Below are positions 8,833 through 19,919 of a stretch of DNA of 64,000 nt, in pieces. This DNA comes from Saccharopolyspora endophytica. GTDB lineage: Bacteria; Actinomycetota; Actinomycetes; Mycobacteriales; Pseudonocardiaceae. Location: assembly GCF_018070075.1 (NCBI RefSeq), contig NZ_JAGPXE010000014.1:1-64000 (forward strand). The letters are read 5' to 3'. A model generated the notes under the pieces. That model was not told where the DNA came from. It worked only from the letters and a program-made list of their open reading frames with translations, and ran no database searches. Numbering within the stretch: position 1 is the stretch's first letter; the number at the start of each line of letters is the position of its first letter. The position numbers and the translations under genes are program-made.

Positions 8833-9773
8833 TCACGCTGCGCTACCACATCGTCTCGATCGCCGCGGTCTTCCTCGCGCTGGCCGTGGGCGTGGTGCTG
8901 GGCACCAGCTCGGTCAGCGAAGGCCTGCTGACGGCCGTGAGCGGGGAGAAGCAGGAGCTGCGCGCTCAGGTCGACGAGCTCGGTGCCGAGCGCGCCCAGC
9001 TCAAGGCCCAGGCCGACGCCGCCGACCGGTTCGACACGACCATCGCGCCGATGGCCGTGCGGGGTCAGCTCTCCGGCCGCAGCGTGGTCGTGATCAGCTC
9101 CGCCGACACCGACGACGGCCACCGCGCCGCGATGACCGAGCTGCTGCGCGACTCCGGCGCCGACATCACCGGTGAGGTTCGCCTCGGCGAGGCGCTCACC
9201 GACCCGGACCGCACCGATCAGCTGCGCGGCGTCGTCACCCAGCTGCTCCCCGCCGGGGTCCAGCTGCCCACGGCGGCGGACCCGGGCACCCTCGCCGGTG
9301 GCCTGATCGGCCCGTTGGCGCTGGTCAACCCCCAGACCGGGCAGCCGCAAGCCGCCGATGACGCCCGCGCGGCGGCGCTGTCCGGCCTGGCCGGCGGCGG
9401 CTACGCGACCGCGTCGGAGGGGCTGCGCCCCGCGCAGCTGGCGGTGGTGCTCACCGGCGGTCGCATGGAGGGCGACAACGCGGCGGACCGGGCGACGGCG
9501 CTGGCGCGCTTGGCCACGCAGATCGACCGCTCCGGGCAGGGCGCGGTCCTGGCCGGTACGACGGGCTCCGCCGACGGGCGCGGCGCGGTCGGCGTGGCGC
9601 GCGTCGACCCGGCGATGTCGTCGAGCCTCTCCACGGTGGACAACGCGGAGACCGGTGCCGGTCGCGTGGCGGTCGTCATGGCCGCCCGCGAGCAGGCGGA
9701 CCGCCAGGCCGGGCACTACGGTGTGGCCAGCAGCGCGCAGGGACCCGTGCCGGGCACCCGCGGCGCTTCGTGA
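8829..9773 (+). CDS. steB: SteB / MctB-like membrane protein (Rv1698-like)
   Basis: The product is 314 aa. An N-terminal hydrophobic helix (about 9-29) is followed by a short coiled coil (about 35-65) and a large extracytoplasmic domain. GTG 8829 overlaps the steA stop. The mycobacterial counterpart Rv1698 was named MctB for a role in copper export. The corynebacterial counterpart SteB partners SteA at the septum. Gene order here favours the SteA-partner role; copper transport is not visible from sequence. Confidence 0.87.
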   Translation: MITLRYHIVSIAAVFLALAVGVVLGTSSVSEGLLTAVSGEKQELRAQVDELGAERAQLKAQADAADRFDTTIAPMAVRGQLSGRSVVVISSADTDDGHRAAMTELLRDSGADITGEVRLGEALTDPDRTDQLRGVVTQLLPAGVQLPTAADPGTLAGGLIGPLALVNPQTGQPQAADDARAAALSGLAGGGYATASEGLRPAQLAVVLTGGRMEGDNAADRATALARLATQIDRSGQGAVLAGTTGSADGRGAVGVARVDPAMSSSLSTVDNAETGAGRVAVVMAAREQADRQAGHYGVASSAQGPVPGTRGAS

Positions 9774-9919
9774 CCCGCGGGTTCGCCCCTGGTCGTGCGC
9801 GGTTCACCGAGACGTCACGGTTGACCGGCCGGTAGACCGCCGGATGGCGGTTGACCCGGCCGGTTCGCCATTTCCAGGAAGGGCGGGTCTCGGTGCGGGC
9901 CCCGACCGTCGTGCGTTAG

Positions 9920-11725
<1,806 letters not shown>

Positions 11726-11739
11726 TTCCTCGCAGGTGA

Positions 11740-11775
11740 GCGGCCCGCACGACCGGTGACGGTGGTGCGGGCCGC
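11740..11775 (+). terminator. Hairpin after pyrG
   Basis: Arms 11740-11754 and 11761-11775 pair over 15 bp with one mismatch around a 6-nt loop, followed by TTCAT. It lies between pyrG and the Nudix gene and is likely a terminator or attenuator, although it lacks a long T tract. Confidence 0.6.
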
Positions 11776-11810
11776 TTCATCGGTGGGCGATCGGCTCTAG
11801 GGTGGTGCTC

Positions 11811-12458
11811 GTGGAGACCACGGGTAGCGGTGTCGCGCGCACCAACGGAGAGCACGAGTTCACCACGCTGGCCAGCGAAGACGTCTACGTCGGGCGGATC
11901 CTGGCGCTGCGGGCGGACGAAGTGGGCATGCCCGGCGGAGGTCACGCCCGCAGAGAGGTCGTCGAGCACTACGGCGCCGTGGCCATCGCCGCGGTCGACG
12001 AGCAGGACCGGGTCGTCCTGGTCCACCAGTACCGCTATCCGATCGGCCGCAGGCTGTGGGAACTTCCCGCCGGTCTGCTGGACGTCGCCGGTGAGCCGCC
12101 GGTGCGCACCGCGCAGCGCGAGCTCGCCGAGGAGGCGGGGTTGGCCGCTGAGGACTGGTCGGTGCTGGTCGACGTGGCCACCTCGCCGGGCTTCACCGAC
12201 GAGGTGGTGCGCGTGTTCCTCGCCACCGGCCTGTCGGAGGTGACCCGTCCCGACGCCGTCGGCGATGAGGAAGCGGACCTGATCATCGAGCGGTTCCCGC
12301 TGGCGGAAGCGATCCGGATGGCGTTCGCGGGGGAGATCGTGAACGGTCCGGCGGTGGCCGGTCTGCTGGCCGCCCAGGCGGCCCGCAGCGGTGTCGCGCA
12401 GACCCGCCCGGCCGACGCCGAGTGGGTCGACCGGCCGCGGCGATTCGCTGCCCGGTGA
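11811..12458 (+). CDS. Nudix hydrolase, ADP-ribose pyrophosphatase type (Rv1700-like)
   Basis: The product is 215 aa. The Nudix box reads GLLDVAGE then RELAEEAGL, with the Glu residues that bind the divalent metal. The region ending in DRPRRFAAR resembles actinobacterial ADP-ribose pyrophosphatases, which split ADP-ribose into AMP and ribose 5-phosphate. Start choice: GTG 11811 is 5 nt from AGGGTGG; GTG 11802 and 11805 are alternatives. The stop overlaps xerD. Confidence 0.88.
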   Translation: METTGSGVARTNGEHEFTTLASEDVYVGRILALRADEVGMPGGGHARREVVEHYGAVAIAAVDEQDRVVLVHQYRYPIGRRLWELPAGLLDVAGEPPVRTAQRELAEEAGLAAEDWSVLVDVATSPGFTDEVVRVFLATGLSEVTRPDAVGDEEADLIIERFPLAEAIRMAFAGEIVNGPAVAGLLAAQAARSGVAQTRPADAEWVDRPRRFAAR

Positions 12459-13402
12459 AGGGTTTCGAGTCGCTGCCGCCGGGATTGCGCACCGCCGTCG
12501 GCGAATACCTCGACCACCTCGCGGTCGAGCGCGGAACCGCGCGCAGCACGCTGGACTCCTACGCCCGCGACCTGCGCCGGTACGCGGAATTCCTGGTGGC
12601 GCAAGGCGTTTCCGGGCTCGACGAGGTGCGCACCGAGCACCTGGCGGAGTTCCTGGCGCAGCTCCGGGAAGGCGTCGAAGGCCGACCGCCGCTGGCGTCG
12701 TCGTCGGCGGCGCGGGCGCTGGTGGCCGCGCGCGGCCTGCACCGGTTCGCCCACGCCGAGGGCAGGATCGCCGTCGACGTGGCGCGCGAGGTCGCGCCTC
12801 CGAGCCCGCCGAAGCGGCTGCCGAAGGCGCTGTCGGTCGACGACGTCGGACGGCTGCTGGAGCACGCCGGCGGGGACGATCCGCGCGGGCTGCGGGACCG
12901 GGCGCTGCTGGAACTGCTCTACTCGACCGGGGCGCGCATCTCCGAAGCGGTCGGGCTCGACGTCGACGACATCGACCGCACCGACCGCACCGTTCTGCTG
13001 GACGGGAAGGGCGGCAGGCAGCGGCTCGTGCCGATCGGGCGTCCCGCGCTGGCGATGCTGGAGGCGTACCTGGTGCGGGCGCGGCCGGTGCTGGTGGCGC
13101 GCGGGCGCGGCAGTTCGGCGGTGTTCCTGAATTCGCGCGGCACCGGACTTTCCCGCCAGAGCGCGTGGAACGCGTTGAAAACGGCTGCGCAACGGGCGGG
13201 AATCGCGGAAACGGTTTCGCCGCACGTGCTGCGCCATTCCTTCGCCACGCACCTGGTCGAAGGCGGGGCGGACGTGCGCGTGGTGCAGGAGCTGCTGGGG
13301 CACGCCTCGGTGACGACGACGCAGGTGTACACGCTGGTCACGGTCAACACGCTTCGGGAGGTCTACGCCACGGCACATCCGCGCGCACACCTTTCGGGGT
13401 GA
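12455..13402 (+). CDS. xerD: Tyrosine recombinase XerD
   Basis: The product is 315 aa. It has an N-terminal SAM-like DNA-binding domain and a C-terminal catalytic domain. The active-site set is present: Arg in STGARISE, Lys in [19 protein letters not shown] for His/Arg, His in LLGHASV, and Tyr in TQVYTLV. With XerC it resolves chromosome dimers at dif. GTG 12455 overlaps the Nudix TGA. Location next to ParA and ScpAB genes fits a chromosome-maintenance cluster. Confidence 0.93.
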   Translation: MKGFESLPPGLRTAVGEYLDHLAVERGTARSTLDSYARDLRRYAEFLVAQGVSGLDEVRTEHLAEFLAQLREGVEGRPPLASSSAARALVAARGLHRFAHAEGRIAVDVAREVAPPSPPKRLPKALSVDDVGRLLEHAGGDDPRGLRDRALLELLYSTGARISEAVGLDVDDIDRTDRTVLLDGKGGRQRLVPIGRPALAMLEAYLVRARPVLVARGRGSSAVFLNSRGTGLSRQSAWNALKTAAQRAGIAETVSPHVLRHSFATHLVEGGADVRVVQELLGHASVTTTQVYTLVTVNTLREVYATAHPRAHLSG

Positions 13403-13576
13403 GATCACCGCTTGCGCATGCGCGTGATCAACGAAAGCGGTAGATCTTCATCACACGCACATCACGAACTTCCGCCGACCCAATTACCGACACGACGGCG
13501 AGGCACGTTGCCGCAGGTCGTTTGAGCGACTTAGGCTGCGATCGATCGCCACCGGTACCGAAGGAGTCAGATCGCC

Positions 13577-14518
13577 ATGTCGTTGCCGCATCCTTCCGCC
13601 GCCCGGCGGCCTCGGGGCGCGGTCGACCTGAGCATCGCCCCCGAGACCACAGGTCCTGCGGCCAACGCCGATCAGAACCAGGACGCCCGCGGTCTCGGTC
13701 CGACCGGTCGGCCGCTCCGGCACATCCCCGAACCCCCGCTGCTGGACGAGCACGGTCCCGCGTCGGTGCTCGCCATGTGCAACCAGAAGGGCGGCGTAGG
13801 CAAGACCACCTCGACGATCAACCTCGGTGCCGCGCTCGCGGAACACGGACGCCGGGTGCTGCTGGTGGACTTCGACCCGCAGGGCGCGCTCTCGGTCGGT
13901 CTCGGCGTTCAGCCGCACCAGCTCGAGCAGACGATCTACAACGTCATCATGGAGCGCGGGGTCACCGTCGAGGACGTGGTGCGCCGCACCACCGTCGAGG
14001 GCATGGACCTGCTGCCCAGCAACATCGACCTCTCCGCCGCCGAGGTGCAGCTGGTCACCGAGGTCGGCCGCGAGCAGACGCTGCACCGCGTGCTGCGGCA
14101 GTCGATCGAGGAGTACGACTACATCCTGGTGGACTGCCAGCCCTCGCTCGGCTTGCTCACGGTGAACGCGCTGGCCGCTGCCGATGGCGTCATCATCCCG
14201 CTGGAGTGCGAGTTCTTCAGCCTGCGCGGGGTGGCGCTGCTGATCGACACCATCGAGAAGGTGCGCGAGCGGCTGAACCCGAAGCTGGAGATCAGCGGCA
14301 TCCTGGCGACGATGTTCGACCCGCGCACGCTGCACTCCCGCGAGGTCATGCAGCGCGTGGTGGAAGCCTTCGGCGACGTCGTCTACGACTCGGTGATCAA
14401 CCGGACGGTGCGGTTCCCGGAGACCACGGTCGCCGGCGAGCCGATCACCAGGTGGGCGCCCCGTTCCGCCGGTGCCCAGGCGTACCGGGCGCTGGCCCGC
14501 GAGGTGATCGCTCGATGA
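13577..14518 (+). CDS. ParA-family ATPase (Rv1708-like)
   Basis: The product is 313 aa. A 60-residue disordered N-terminus precedes a deviant Walker A KGGVGKTT at 71-78, with DFDPQGALSVGLG and VDCQPSLGLLT further on. This is a second ParA of the Soj/MinD class, distinct from the origin-linked parA. ATG 13577 has GAAGGAG upstream at about 13560. It overlaps the next small gene by 4 nt and precedes scpAB, implying a role in chromosome organisation. The 174 bp upstream contain a short GATCAC/GTGATC hairpin. Confidence 0.93.
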   Translation: MSLPHPSAARRPRGAVDLSIAPETTGPAANADQNQDARGLGPTGRPLRHIPEPPLLDEHGPASVLAMCNQKGGVGKTTSTINLGAALAEHGRRVLLVDFDPQGALSVGLGVQPHQLEQTIYNVIMERGVTVEDVVRRTTVEGMDLLPSNIDLSAAEVQLVTEVGREQTLHRVLRQSIEEYDYILVDCQPSLGLLTVNALAAADGVIIPLECEFFSLRGVALLIDTIEKVRERLNPKLEISGILATMFDPRTLHSREVMQRVVEAFGDVVYDSVINRTVRFPETTVAGEPITRWAPRSAGAQAYRALAREVIAR

Positions 14519-14874
14519 CGCGTCGGGTCGCCCTGCCCGGAGCCGCGGAACTGTTCCGTACTACTGTTCCTCGGACGGATCAGGGCTCCGCGCCGCAGGA
14601 GGACCCGAAGCCGGCGGCCCCGGTCAAGGAGCAGGGGCGGGCACGGTCGGCGGGTTCGGGTCGGCGCAAGCACGATTCGAAGATCACCGTGTACGTGTCC
14701 GACGAGGAGTTGCTGGGTTTGGAGCAGGCTCGGCTCGCGTTGCGGGCGGACCACGGCATCGCCGTGGACCGCGGCCGCGTCGTGCGCGAGGCGATCGCGG
14801 TGCTGCTGGCCGACTTCACCGAGCACGGTGCGGACTCGGTGCTGGTCCGGCACCTGCGGGAGTCCGGCGAGTGA
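14515..14874 (+). CDS. Small protein with putative ribbon-helix-helix domain, ParA partner candidate
   Basis: The product is 119 aa. Residues 1-55 are charged and likely disordered. Residues about 58-105 start with a predicted beta strand (KITVYVSDEE) followed by two helices, which looks like a ribbon-helix-helix fold. ATG 14515 overlaps the ParA stop, and its end overlaps scpA by 4 nt, so all are translated together. I infer a DNA-binding or ParA-stimulating partner, by analogy with ParF-ParG pairs. No direct homology was checked. Confidence 0.75.
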   Translation: MTRRVALPGAAELFRTTVPRTDQGSAPQEDPKPAAPVKEQGRARSAGSGRRKHDSKITVYVSDEELLGLEQARLALRADHGIAVDRGRVVREAIAVLLADFTEHGADSVLVRHLRESGE

Positions 14875-15776
14875 CCGATGCCCCACAACCCGGCGCCGAA
14901 CTCGCACCGTCCGACGCCGGGATCGATGCAGCACAACAGGATTCCGCGTTAGCGGAGACCGAGGCGAAGTCCGGTGACGGGAAGTTCACCGTTCGGCTGG
15001 AGAACTTCGAAGGCCCCTTCGACCTGCTGCTCCAACTGATCTCCGCGCACGAGCTCGACGTCACCGAGGTGGCGCTGCACAAGGTCACCGACGAGTTCAT
15101 CGCCTACACCCGCACGTTCGGTGAGCACTGGGACCTGGACGAGACGACCGAGTTCCTGGTGGTCGCCGCGACGCTGCTGGACCTCAAGGCCGCCCGGCTG
15201 CTGCCCGCCGCCGACGTCGAGGACGAGGCCGACCTCGCGCTGCTGGAAGCCCGCGACCTGCTGTTCGCGCGGCTGTTGCAGTACCGCGCCTACAAGCAGG
15301 TCGCCGCGCTGTTCGCCGAGTTGGAAGCCGGTGCGCTGCGCCGCTACCCGCGCTCGGTGTCGGTGGAGGAGCGCTACGAGAACCTGCTGCCGGAGGTGGT
15401 GATCGGCGTCGACCCGCAGCGGTTCGCCGAGATCGCCGCCTCGGTGTTCCGGCCGAAACCGCCGCCGACGGTGTCGCTGGACCACATCCACCAGCACGGG
15501 GTGTCGGTGCGCGAGCACGCCGCTCTGCTGCGGGTGCGGCTGGCGGAGAAGGGCACGTTGACCTTCACCGACCTGGTGTCGGACTGCGGGCACACCGTCG
15601 AGGTCGTGGCCAGGTTCCTGGCGCTGCTGGAGCTGTACCGGGAGAAGGTGCTGCAGTTCGAGCAGGACAGCCCGCTCGGCGAGCTGCAGGTGACCTGGGT
15701 CGGCGGCAGCCTCGCCCAGGCGCAGGCCGAGGCCGAGGCGCAGCGAGCCACGAAGGAAGAAGAGGAGTACGGCTGA
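14871..15776 (+). CDS. scpA: Segregation and condensation protein A (kleisin)
   Basis: The product is 301 aa. After an acidic leader of about 40 residues comes the ScpA signature FTVRLENFEGPFDLLLQLIS and the helical body ending in a winged-helix-like region. ScpA bridges the SMC heads and binds ScpB. GTG 14871 overlaps the preceding stop; the end shares one base with scpB. Confidence 0.94.
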   Translation: MTDAPQPGAELAPSDAGIDAAQQDSALAETEAKSGDGKFTVRLENFEGPFDLLLQLISAHELDVTEVALHKVTDEFIAYTRTFGEHWDLDETTEFLVVAATLLDLKAARLLPAADVEDEADLALLEARDLLFARLLQYRAYKQVAALFAELEAGALRRYPRSVSVEERYENLLPEVVIGVDPQRFAEIAASVFRPKPPPTVSLDHIHQHGVSVREHAALLRVRLAEKGTLTFTDLVSDCGHTVEVVARFLALLELYREKVLQFEQDSPLGELQVTWVGGSLAQAQAEAEAQRATKEEEEYG

Positions 15777-16447
15777 TGGCCGCCGAAGCGGAACCCGAGG
15801 TCGACGTGCAGCCGGAGGAGGTGACGGGCGCGGAGGAAGCTCCCGCCGAACCCGGCCCGGAGGCCGTGGCCGACGAGGCGGTGGAGACCCCCGGTGCTCC
15901 CGACCTCACCGCCGATTCCGAGCTGGACGCCGCGCTGGAGGCGTTGCTGCTGGTCGTGGACGTGCCGGCGGGGGACGAGCTGCTCGCGGAGACGCTGGAG
16001 CAGCCGGTGGCCCGGGTCCGCTCCGCGCTGCGGAGGCTGTCCGAGGCCTACGCGGAGAGCGAGCGCGGCATCGACCTGCGCTACGTCGGCGACGGCTGGC
16101 GCTTCTACTCGCGCGAGAAGTACGCGCCCTACGTCGAGCGCTACCTGCTCGACGGGCAGCGGACCAAGCTGACCCGCGCTGCGCTGGAGACCCTCGCGGT
16201 GATCGCCTACCGTCAGCCGGTGACGCGCTCCCGCGTCGCGGCGGTACGGGGTGTGAACGTGGACGGCGTCATCCGTACCCTTGTGGGGCGCGGTCTGATT
16301 AGCGAGGCCGGCACCGACCCGGAGACGGGCGGCATCCTGTACTGCACGACCGAGCTGTTCCTGGAACGGCTGGGGCTGTCGTCGCTCAAGGACCTGCCGC
16401 CGCTCGCACCCCTGTTGCCCGAAGTGGATTCGATCGATGACGTCTGA
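15776..16447 (+). CDS. scpB: Segregation and condensation protein B
   Basis: The product is 223 aa. An acidic leader (1-45) is followed by tandem winged-helix domains with the family segments ALEALLLVVDVP, RFYSREKYAPYVERY and LAVIAYRQPVTR. ScpB dimers bind ScpA in the SMC condensin complex. It is coupled to scpA by TGATG and overlaps rluB by 11 nt. Confidence 0.94.
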   Translation: MAAEAEPEVDVQPEEVTGAEEAPAEPGPEAVADEAVETPGAPDLTADSELDAALEALLLVVDVPAGDELLAETLEQPVARVRSALRRLSEAYAESERGIDLRYVGDGWRFYSREKYAPYVERYLLDGQRTKLTRAALETLAVIAYRQPVTRSRVAAVRGVNVDGVIRTLVGRGLISEAGTDPETGGILYCTTELFLERLGLSSLKDLPPLAPLLPEVDSIDDV

Positions 16448-17210
16448 ACGCCGTTCCCCGTCCAGTGCCGCGAAGGACCCCAACGACGAGGGGGTGCGCC
16501 TGCAGAAGGTGCTGTCGCAGGCGGGTGTCGCGTCTCGGCGGGCAGCCGAGGAGATGATCGTCGAGGGCCGCATCGAGGTCAACGGCGAGGTCGTCATGGA
16601 GCTGGGCCGCCGCGTCGACCCGGAGACCGCGGTGATCCACGTCGACGGCAGCCGGGTGATGACCAACACCAACCTGACGCACCTGCTGCTCAACAAGCCC
16701 GCCGGGATCCTGTGCACGATGTCCGACGACAAGGGACGTCCGTGCATCGGTGACTACCTGCGGGAGCGCCAGGGCAAGCTGTTCCACGTGGGGCGCCTGG
16801 ACCAGGACACCGAGGGTCTGCTGCTGATCACCAACGACGGCGAGCTCGCCAACCGGCTGATGCACCCGTCGTACAAGGTTCGCAAGACCTACATGGCCGA
16901 GGTGCTGGGACCCATCCCGAAGGACCTCGGGCAGCGGCTGCGCGAGGGCGTCGAGCTGGAGGACGGCCCGGTGAAGGTGGACCGCTTCAAGCTGGTCGAC
17001 CAGAACCAGAACCGCGCGCTGGTGGAGATCGTGCTGCACGAGGGTCGCAAGCGCATCGTGCGCCGGCTGCTCAAGCACGTCGGGCACCCGGTGCAGCGCC
17101 TGGTGCGCACCCGCATCGGCGACGTGCAGCTCACCACCGAGCGCCAGGGAGCGATCCGGCCGCTCAACGGCCAGGAGATCGCGTCCCTCTACAAGATCGT
17201 CGACATGTGA
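16437..17210 (+). CDS. rluB: 23S rRNA pseudouridine synthase, RluB/RsuA family
   Basis: The product is 257 aa. An N-terminal S4 domain (RLQKVLSQAGVASRRAAEEMI) is followed by the catalytic segment GRLDQDTEGLLLITNDG, with the active Asp. It probably makes pseudouridine in helix 89 region of 23S rRNA. ATG 16437 lies inside the scpB end. A strong terminator follows, closing the operon. Confidence 0.93.
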   Translation: MTSERRSPSSAAKDPNDEGVRLQKVLSQAGVASRRAAEEMIVEGRIEVNGEVVMELGRRVDPETAVIHVDGSRVMTNTNLTHLLLNKPAGILCTMSDDKGRPCIGDYLRERQGKLFHVGRLDQDTEGLLLITNDGELANRLMHPSYKVRKTYMAEVLGPIPKDLGQRLREGVELEDGPVKVDRFKLVDQNQNRALVEIVLHEGRKRIVRRLLKHVGHPVQRLVRTRIGDVQLTTERQGAIRPLNGQEIASLYKIVDM

Positions 17211-17228
17211 GCTTCAGCTGAGAACACT

Positions 17229-17254
17229 CCGCGGCCGGGACTTCCCGGCCGCGG
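17229..17254. terminator. Bidirectional terminator between rluB and the antiporter gene
   Basis: A perfect 11-bp stem (17229-17239 with 17244-17254) with a 4-nt loop is followed by ATTTCTTCG. It separates the convergent genes ending at 17210 and 17282. Confidence 0.8.
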
Positions 17255-17281
17255 ATTTCTTCGTTCTGGGCGGTGCACCGC

Positions 17282-18457
17282 TCACGCGGTCTGAGGCTTG
17301 CGCATCAGGACCGCGCGGGCGAGGGGCTCGACGACGCGGGCCGCGACCGGGCCGATGATGGCCATGAGCAGGACGTAGGCGGTGGCCAGGGCCGCGAGCT
17401 CGCCGTCGACCGCGCCGGAGGACACCGCCAGGCCCGCGATGACGATGGAGAACTCGCCGCGCGCCACCAGGGCCGCGCCCGCGCGCAGCCGGCCCATCCG
17501 GGCCACGCCCTGCATGCGGGCCGCGATCCAGCCGGTGAGCACCTTCGTGGCGCAGGTCAGCGCGGCCAGGCCCAGCGCGATCGGCAGCACCGGCGGGATC
17601 TGCACGGGATCGGTGTTGAGGCCGAAGACGACGAAGAACACCGCGGCGAACAGGTCGCGCAGCGGCTCCAGCATGCGGGTCGCGTTCTGCGCGGTGGACC
17701 CGGAGATCGCGATGCCGAGCAGGAACGAGCCGACCGCGGCCGAGACCTGCAGCTCGGAGGCCAGCCCGGCGACCAGCAGCGCGGCGCCGAGCAGCCGCAG
17801 CAGGAAGACCTCGGGGTCGGGGCTGTCCACGATCGCGGAGACGTACTTGCCGAAGCGCAGCGCGATCAGCAGCACCACGGTGATCACCAGCAGCGAGATG
17901 CCGACCGCGGTCAGACCGCCGACGAAGCTGACCCCGGCCAGCAGCGCGGTGAGGATCGGCAGGTAGACGGCCATCGCGAGGTCTTCGAAGACCAGGATCG
18001 ACAGGATCACCGGTGTCTCGCGGTTACCGAGCCTGCCCAGATCGCCGAGCACCTTGGCCACGATGCCCGACGAGGAGATGTAGGTGACGCCGGCCATCGC
18101 CAGCGCGCCGATCGGGCCCCAGCCCAGCATCAGCGCCACGATGGCTCCGGGAGCGGCGTTGAGCACGATGTCGATCAGCCCGGCCACCCAGGAGCGGCGC
18201 AGCCCGGTGACCAGTTCGCCTGCGGAGTACTCCAGCCCCAATAACAGCAGCAGGAGCACCACGCCGATCTCGGAGGCGATGTGGGTGAACGGCTGGATGC
18301 CGTGCAGCGGGATCAGTCCGCCGGTGCCGAACGCGACTCCACCGAGCAGGTACAGCGGGATCGGTGATATGCCGATCTTCCACGCGAGTCTCCCGAGGAT
18401 GCCGAGACCGAAGAACACCGCTCCCAGCTCGATTAGGGAGATCGCCGTGTCGTGCAC
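17282..18457 (-). CDS. Cation/proton antiporter, KhtU/KefB-like (CPA2)
   Basis: The product is 391 aa with about 11-12 hydrophobic helices and the Na/H exchanger fold; EIGVVLLLLLLGLE and VFEDLAMAVYLPIL carry acidic residues inside helices typical of CPA2 antiporters. No TrkA-N domain is attached; instead the regulatory subunit is encoded separately 82 bp upstream. GTG 18457 has GAGAGGA upstream. It likely exports K+ or Na+ in exchange for protons. Confidence 0.87.
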   Translation of the reverse strand: MHDTAISLIELGAVFFGLGILGRLAWKIGISPIPLYLLGGVAFGTGGLIPLHGIQPFTHIASEIGVVLLLLLLGLEYSAGELVTGLRRSWVAGLIDIVLNAAPGAIVALMLGWGPIGALAMAGVTYISSSGIVAKVLGDLGRLGNRETPVILSILVFEDLAMAVYLPILTALLAGVSFVGGLTAVGISLLVITVVLLIALRFGKYVSAIVDSPDPEVFLLRLLGAALLVAGLASELQVSAAVGSFLLGIAISGSTAQNATRMLEPLRDLFAAVFFVVFGLNTDPVQIPPVLPIALGLAALTCATKVLTGWIAARMQGVARMGRLRAGAALVARGEFSIVIAGLAVSSGAVDGELAALATAYVLLMAIIGPVAARVVEPLARAVLMRKPQTA

Positions 18458-18539
18458 CGTGTTTCCTCTCGCGTGTTCCCTGCGTATGGAGTTGTGACGG
18501 TCGGTCGGCGTCGACCTTCGCCGGCCGTGCTCTGCCGGC

Positions 18540-19022
18540 TCAGCCCTGGGTGAGGATCTCCCCGGCCGCCCGCAGCCCTTCGGCCGTGCCCACCACGACC
18601 ACCAGGTCACCGGCGGCGAAGACGAAGTCCGGCCGCGGCGACGGGTGGACGACGCCCTCCCGCACCACCGCGACGATCGACACCGAGGTGCGGGTGCGCA
18701 TCTCGGTGTCGCCCAGCTCGCGGCCCGCGTAGGGCGAACCGGCGGGGACCGGCAGCTGCCAGGTGGTCACCCCGGCGACCTCCCGCTGCTGCTCGGCGAG
18801 CTTCGACACCAGCTGAGGCGCCCCCAGCAGACCGGCCAGCGTGCTGGTCTCGGTGCTGGACAGCTCGACCGAGGCGGCGACCTTGTCCGGGTCCTCGTGG
18901 TCGGAGACGATCAGCTCGAAACGCCCGTCCCGATAGGTGATCACCCCGACGCGGTGACCAGATCCAGTGGTGAAGTCCTGGCGCGTGCCGAGCCCCGGCA
19001 GCGGAGTCACAGTTACGTCCAC
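18540..19022 (-). CDS. KhtT-like antiporter regulatory subunit with TrkA-C domain
   Basis: The product is 160 aa. An N-terminal KhtT-type segment (VTPLPGLGTRQDF) precedes a TrkA-C/RCK-C domain (about 75-160) that ends in VVVGTAEGLRAAGEIL. In Bacillus, KhtT controls the K+/H+ antiporter KhtU in response to nucleotide ligands. The same pairing is seen here. GTG 19022 is chosen by fit to the family N-terminus; longer open frame upstream is ignored. It is divergent from cmk with 183 bp between. Confidence 0.87.
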   Translation of the reverse strand: MDVTVTPLPGLGTRQDFTTGSGHRVGVITYRDGRFELIVSDHEDPDKVAASVELSSTETSTLAGLLGAPQLVSKLAEQQREVAGVTTWQLPVPAGSPYAGRELGDTEMRTRTSVSIVAVVREGVVHPSPRPDFVFAAGDLVVVVGTAEGLRAAGEILTQG

Positions 19023-19205
19023 TCTTGCAACCCTAAAGGGCTTTGCGCGTATTCCTTGATCCGCCCGGGGGAAGTTCCCGGTCTCGGTCCGGTTCCGATC
19101 CCGAACCGGACGCGATTGGGATTCACCGGTAGCGGCCAGGCAGAATGGTTGGTTGGTTCCGGCGATCCGCCGGGAAGGATTCCGTGAACGGGGAGGAACG
19201 GCGAC

Positions 19206-19919
19206 GTGGCGCAGGCCAGGCTTCGTGGAGTAGTGGCTCTCGACGGACCGTCGGGTACCGGCAAGTCCACGGTGTCGAAGAAGTTGGCGGCGGCTCTCGG
19301 CGCGACCTACCTCGACACCGGTGCCATGTACCGGGCGGTGACGCTTGCAGTGCTGCGCGCGGGTGTCGATCCCACCGACGCCGCGGCGGTGACCCGGGTC
19401 GCTCGCGCCGCCGAGCTGGGCATGGGGACCGATCCGCTCGCGCCCGCCGTGCGGCTCGACCGCGCGGACGCGGAACCGGAGATCCGCGGCCCCGAGGTCA
19501 CCGCCGCCGTCTCGGCGGTCTCCGCGGTGCCCGAGGTTCGCGAGCTGCTGGTGGCGATGCAGCGCGAGCTGATCGGCGAAGCGATCGAGGAGCCGGGCGG
19601 CATGGTCGTCGAAGGCCGCGACATCGGCACGGTCGTCGTGCCGGACGCGGGCCTGAAGGTCTACCTGACGGCCTCCGCGGACGCGCGCGCCGCGCGCCGG
19701 ACCGCGCAGGACGCCTCCGACGGCCGCGAGAGCGACCTGCGCAGCACCCACGCCGACGTGCAGCGCCGCGACGCGCTGGACTCCGGCCGCGCGGTGGCTC
19801 CGCTGCGCCAGGCCGAGGACGCCGTCGAGGTCGACACCACCGACCTCGACATCGCCGGGGTGCTCGAACAGCTCACCAAGCTCGTGGAGTCGCGCGGCCT
19901 GCTGGGAGGTGCGGCGTGA
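19206..19919 (+). CDS. cmk: Cytidylate kinase
   Basis: The product is 237 aa. The P-loop GPSGTGKST spans residues 14-22, followed by YLDTGAMYRAVT and VEGRDIGTVVVPDA. It phosphorylates CMP and dCMP. GTG 19206 has GGGGAGG upstream. It overlaps the acyltransferase gene by 4 nt. Confidence 0.95.
   Translation: MAQARLRGVVALDGPSGTGKSTVSKKLAAALGATYLDTGAMYRAVTLAVLRAGVDPTDAAAVTRVARAAELGMGTDPLAPAVRLDRADAEPEIRGPEVTAAVSAVSAVPEVRELLVAMQRELIGEAIEEPGGMVVEGRDIGTVVVPDAGLKVYLTASADARAARRTAQDASDGRESDLRSTHADVQRRDALDSGRAVAPLRQAEDAVEVDTTDLDIAGVLEQLTKLVESRGLLGGAA

Noticed and set aside
13405-13431. Terminator after xerD
   Set aside because: Only a 6-bp GATCAC/GTGATC stem with an irregular loop and no T tract is seen.
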